From JBKEBQ01 sp047973225 (lineage in GTDB: Bacteria > Bacillota_I > Bacilli_A > Erysipelotrichales > Erysipelotrichaceae): a DNA stretch of 64,000 nucleotides. A program made the translations under genes and the position numbers. This document shows, in pieces, positions 61,323 through 64,000 of the stretch. Each line of letters starts with the position of its first letter. Position 1 is the first letter of the stretch. The DNA lies in NCBI GenBank assembly GCA_047973225.1, contig JBKEBQ010000053.1:1-64000 (forward strand). The letters are read 5' to 3'. Under the pieces are notes generated by a model. That model saw nothing but the letters and a program-made list of their open reading frames with translations. It was not told the DNA's origin and did no database searches.

Positions 61323-62023
61323 AATGCCCCTCCTTTGAGTTGTAAAACTTCTTGCTCATTCAATGCTCTATAGTCCCCTAATTTTAACGTATCATCCAAT
61401 AAGACACTACCAATTTGCACTCGTTTTAAATACGTAACTTCATTGTTCACACTGTGGAACATCCGCTTCACTTGATGATATTTTCCCTCGAAAATATGTA
61501 AAAACACATGATTTTTTGTTATTTTTTTAAGTTTTGCGGGTTGTGTTACTTCATCATCCAGTACAACTCCTTGCTCTAATCTTTTTATTGCTTTATCGCA
61601 TAATGGTTTTGCTAATTTTACTTCATATACTTTTTTAACTTTATGTTTAGGCGATGTAATTCGATGGGCAAATTTTCCATCGTTTGTTAGTAACACAAAT
61701 CCCACTGTATCTACATCTAAGCGGCCAACACTGAATAAATCAAGTACATATGTCTCATTAATTAAGTGTAAGATGCTAGGGTACATTTCATCCAAATTAC
61801 TGCAGATATAGCCTTGCGGTTTATGTAGCATAATATAATAAAACATTTGATATATAACTCTCTCATCACCCCAAAAAACAACATCCGTCACTTCGTTTAT
61901 TTTTAGATTATCATTTTTTACAAGCGTATGATTCACGCTCACCAAGCCACTACGAATTGCCAATTTCACTTCCTTTCGACTGCCTTTTTTTGCATGGGCA
62001 AGGTATTTATCCAAGCGCATCAT
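61307..62023 (-). CDS. RsuA/RluF-type rRNA pseudouridine synthase
   Basis: S4 domain (RLDKYLAHAKKGSRKEVKLAI) followed by the catalytic motif VGRLDVDTVGFVLLTNDG. Small-subunit RsuA (U516) type is more likely than RluB, which is encoded at 41 kb. The start at 62023 overlaps the murJ-like stop as ATGA; ATG at 62020 is equally possible. A TTG at 62041 is unlikely. 239 residues. Confidence 0.85.
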   Translation of the reverse strand: MMRLDKYLAHAKKGSRKEVKLAIRSGLVSVNHTLVKNDNLKINEVTDVVFWGDERVIYQMFYYIMLHKPQGYICSNLDEMYPSILHLINETYVLDLFSVGRLDVDTVGFVLLTNDGKFAHRITSPKHKVKKVYEVKLAKPLCDKAIKRLEQGVVLDDEVTQPAKLKKITKNHVFLHIFEGKYHQVKRMFHSVNNEVTYLKRVQIGSVLLDDTLKLGDYRALNEQEVLQLKGGALCNNT

Positions 62024-63654
62024 GAGCGTCTGCCTCGCCAACGCTTAAGAAATTTAGAAATATCCAAGTGGAAGATAACTTGCGGAATTTGAAAATATGC
62101 AGTAACCCCCAGATAAGCAAGCAAGGCGCATGTGCCAACAAGTCCCAAACGTAAAAGGGCAAGCATATTAGATCCACCATAGTCACTAAAACCTATAAGT
62201 GCAAAGATTTTTGCTACAAATGCAAATCCCAAAAGACCAATCCCGACAAAAACTAACTTTCGTAAACTATACAGCCAATTGATACTATATTTGCGTTGGA
62301 TTAAACGAAGATTTAAAACCAATAATACACTATATGCAATCGCACTGGATAAAACGAATCCAGCAACGCCAAAAAGATGAACAAAACTAAAATTGATGCT
62401 TAACTTTATCAACGCAAAAATAATCGTATAGATGGTAATACGTCTACGTTCCCCAATTGCCATAACAAGAGTTGTTGTGACTGGTAAAAAGGTTGCAAAA
62501 AGCGCTTCTAATGCGTACCAGCGAAGTACATAGGCATTCACTTCCATATGTGTGGCGGATGCAGGAAACAGTACATACAACAGAAGTTCTGGAAACATTA
62601 AAAAAGCAGCAATAATCGGCAGTGTGATGTACAGCACTGTATCCACACAATCCACGATATGTTTTTTTACTTCTTTAATATTTCCTTTTTCCAAAGAAGC
62701 CGTAATATAGGGAATAATTGCCGAACTAAAGCCAGGTGCCAATACCATAGGAATCGCAATGATCTTTGTCGCATATGCATTCATCGCATTTTTCAAAATT
62801 TGTATTTCAGATAAACTTACCCCGTATGCACCCAATGCGCTTGTAGATTGCATCAAATTAATAATCGAATCACTATAGCCAAAAATAGCGTTGATAAAAA
62901 AAGGTATCGCCAACAAAATCAACTCTTTTAATAGTTGAGGAATCGATGTATGCGATTTTATTGTTTGATTTTTTGCCATTTGTTTTATTGCATATAACTT
63001 TTTTTTACCCCTGTTTTGAATATAGAAAATTGTAACCAGTGCAGACAAAGAAGCCGCGAATACGCCGAAATAAACACCCCATATGCGATCCATACGAAAT
63101 ACAAAAACAGCGATGGCACTGGCGAGTAATAAGAATATAATGCGCACAAACTGTTCAATCACCTGCGAAGTTGAATAGATTTCAAGCTCTTTTAATCCTT
63201 GATAAAATCCCCGCACTGCACTTAATATAGGTACAATAAAAACAGCGAGTGCCAAAATAACCAGAATCCGACTAAAAGTTTCGATATTCCCCACCTCTAG
63301 AATTTGTTTGGCAATCATAGGACTCAATAAACCCATCAACAGTGCGCACACCAAACCAAATCCAGCCATCACAATCGTTGATAATTTTCGTACCAAAAGG
63401 CATGTTCGATAATCGTTTCGACTCATGTATCGTGCAATCATTGTGGCAATCGCAAATGGTAATCCTGCAGTTGCAATATTTAAAATATACGAATAAATTA
63501 AATATGATTGTGAATAATAAGAAAGATTTGTGCTGCTTTCAATAATAGGATAATAAGGAACAACATAAAGCAGTCCTAAAATTTTAGAAATAAAAACCCC
63601 CAGCGAAGAGATTAAACCACCAACTAAAATGGATTGCCTACGATAGGTATTCAT
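62020..63654 (-). CDS. lipid II flippase / polysaccharide transporter (MurJ/SpoVB family)
   Basis: Membrane protein of 544 residues with about 14 predicted helices, MATE/MOP superfamily. The segment VRGFYQGLKELEIYSTSQVIEQFVRII is the signature of the SpoVB/YtgP group. YtgP-type proteins flip lipid II for peptidoglycan synthesis; SpoVB itself acts in sporulation. With no spore genes nearby, a general MurJ role is more likely. GGAG precedes the start. Coupled to the following pseudouridine synthase. Confidence 0.85.
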   Translation of the reverse strand: MNTYRRQSILVGGLISSLGVFISKILGLLYVVPYYPIIESSTNLSYYSQSYLIYSYILNIATAGLPFAIATMIARYMSRNDYRTCLLVRKLSTIVMAGFGLVCALLMGLLSPMIAKQILEVGNIETFSRILVILALAVFIVPILSAVRGFYQGLKELEIYSTSQVIEQFVRIIFLLLASAIAVFVFRMDRIWGVYFGVFAASLSALVTIFYIQNRGKKKLYAIKQMAKNQTIKSHTSIPQLLKELILLAIPFFINAIFGYSDSIINLMQSTSALGAYGVSLSEIQILKNAMNAYATKIIAIPMVLAPGFSSAIIPYITASLEKGNIKEVKKHIVDCVDTVLYITLPIIAAFLMFPELLLYVLFPASATHMEVNAYVLRWYALEALFATFLPVTTTLVMAIGERRRITIYTIIFALIKLSINFSFVHLFGVAGFVLSSAIAYSVLLVLNLRLIQRKYSINWLYSLRKLVFVGIGLLGFAFVAKIFALIGFSDYGGSNMLALLRLGLVGTCALLAYLGVTAYFQIPQVIFHLDISKFLKRWRGRRS

Positions 63655-64000
63655 TACTCATTCTCCACGACTTCTACGCCATCTTCAATGCGAAAAGTCA
63701 CAAATGTATTTTGAAGCGTTGAATTGTCTTCTTTATACCAAGCAATTAGCGCATATACATCAAAGCTAGCTTCGTTACTTTTTCCACCTAAGCTAAATCC
63801 TGATATATATCCATTTTCTTTGTCTTCCTGATTGGGCACAAAAGAATAGCTAAGTTCTTCAAAAACACCAATACACGGCTCTATATCTTCGGAATTGGTA
63901 GCTGTTGGTATTAATGACATCGCCTGAAATTTATTCATGATAACTTGCGCTTTGTCAATGGTGAGTGTATACACATAATGACCATCAACTTCCTCGACAT
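63654..64000 (-). CDS. hypothetical protein, C-terminal part
   Basis: The frame is open to the right edge, so this is the C-terminal ~115 residues of a longer protein. Visible sequence has short beta-like segments (YVYTLTIDKAQVIMNK, FDVYALIAWYKED, TFVTFRIEDGVEVVENE) and no known motif. It ends overlapping the murJ-like start region by a single base. Not recognised. Confidence 0.6.
   Translation of the reverse strand, partial: VEEVDGHYVYTLTIDKAQVIMNKFQAMSLIPTATNSEDIEPCIGVFEELSYSFVPNQEDKENGYISGFSLGGKSNEASFDVYALIAWYKEDNSTLQNTFVTFRIEDGVEVVENE

Noticed and set aside
62024..62041. TTG start for the RsuA-type gene
   Set aside because: ATG at 62023 overlaps the upstream stop as ATGA and places the S4 domain at the normal N-terminus.

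Overview
The window is a gene-dense, AT-rich chromosome segment of a low-GC Gram-positive bacterium (Bacillota). Several features point to Erysipelotrichia or a close relative, but this is inference and no 16S rRNA gene is present. Evidence includes S21 and zinc-type L33 genes, a ComG pseudopilus operon, an Asp23/Gls24 gene, a T-box before hisS-aspS, a 6S-like RNA after aspS, fused SecDF, and a DUF285-repeat surface protein. Stops include TGA and Trp is encoded by TGG, so the code is standard. No sporulation genes lie in places where spore-formers often carry them (for example between gpsA and the HU gene), which suggests a non-spore-former.

Layout. 1-1.1 kb: tail of a PoNi-type (DUF1911) immunity protein, then a fluoride channel. 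1.1-2.4 kb: xpt and a TtcA-like tRNA thiolase on the minus strand. 2.5-14.5 kb: plus-strand housekeeping run truB-ribF-RelA/SpoT-like-asp23-nusB-xseA-xseB-ispA-dxs-recN-dinB-xer. At 14,543-14,570, just behind the Xer recombinase gene, lies a strong dif-like site. From there to the end every protein gene except ispG and ispH is on the minus strand. The switch from plus to minus strand at dif suggests that the replication terminus lies in this window.

Minus-strand half. 14.7-20.3 kb: HU, tcdA, gpsA, der, cmk, a tail-anchored protein and EF-P with an unusual Arg32 loop. 20.4-24.6 kb: comGA-comGG and a metallo-beta-lactamase-fold hydrolase. 24.6-25.2 kb: broken IS3-type fragments and rpmG. 25.4-31.9 kb: class B PBP, ispG, nfo, DEAD-box helicase, ispH. 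32.0-35.8 kb: a 1,239-residue surface protein with 20 DUF285 units of 26 residues and six Ig-like units. 36-50.5 kb: rpsU, murE, mtaB, rsmE, marR, rluB, scpAB, ruvAB, exoA, nox, 6S RNA, aspS and hisS behind a T-box. 50.8-64 kb: rel, apt, recJ, secDF, a ComN-like gene, nadE, dfrA-thyA, rsuA-type synthase, a MurJ/SpoVB-type flippase and a partial gene.

How the genes fit together. IspA, Dxs, IspG and IspH are four steps of the non-mevalonate isoprenoid route. MurE, the class B PBP and the MurJ-like flippase build the wall. RecN, RecJ, RuvAB, XseAB, Nfo, ExoA and DinB cover DNA repair. ComG and a ComN-like protein indicate natural competence. Rel, a second degenerate synthetase-like protein and 6S RNA suggest starvation control. 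The most interesting signals are the xer-dif pair at the strand switch, the 6S RNA locus, the T-box with an apparent Asp specifier, the EF-P loop, the surface protein with an LIKTG sorting-like tail, and the PoNi-type immunity fragment at the left edge.
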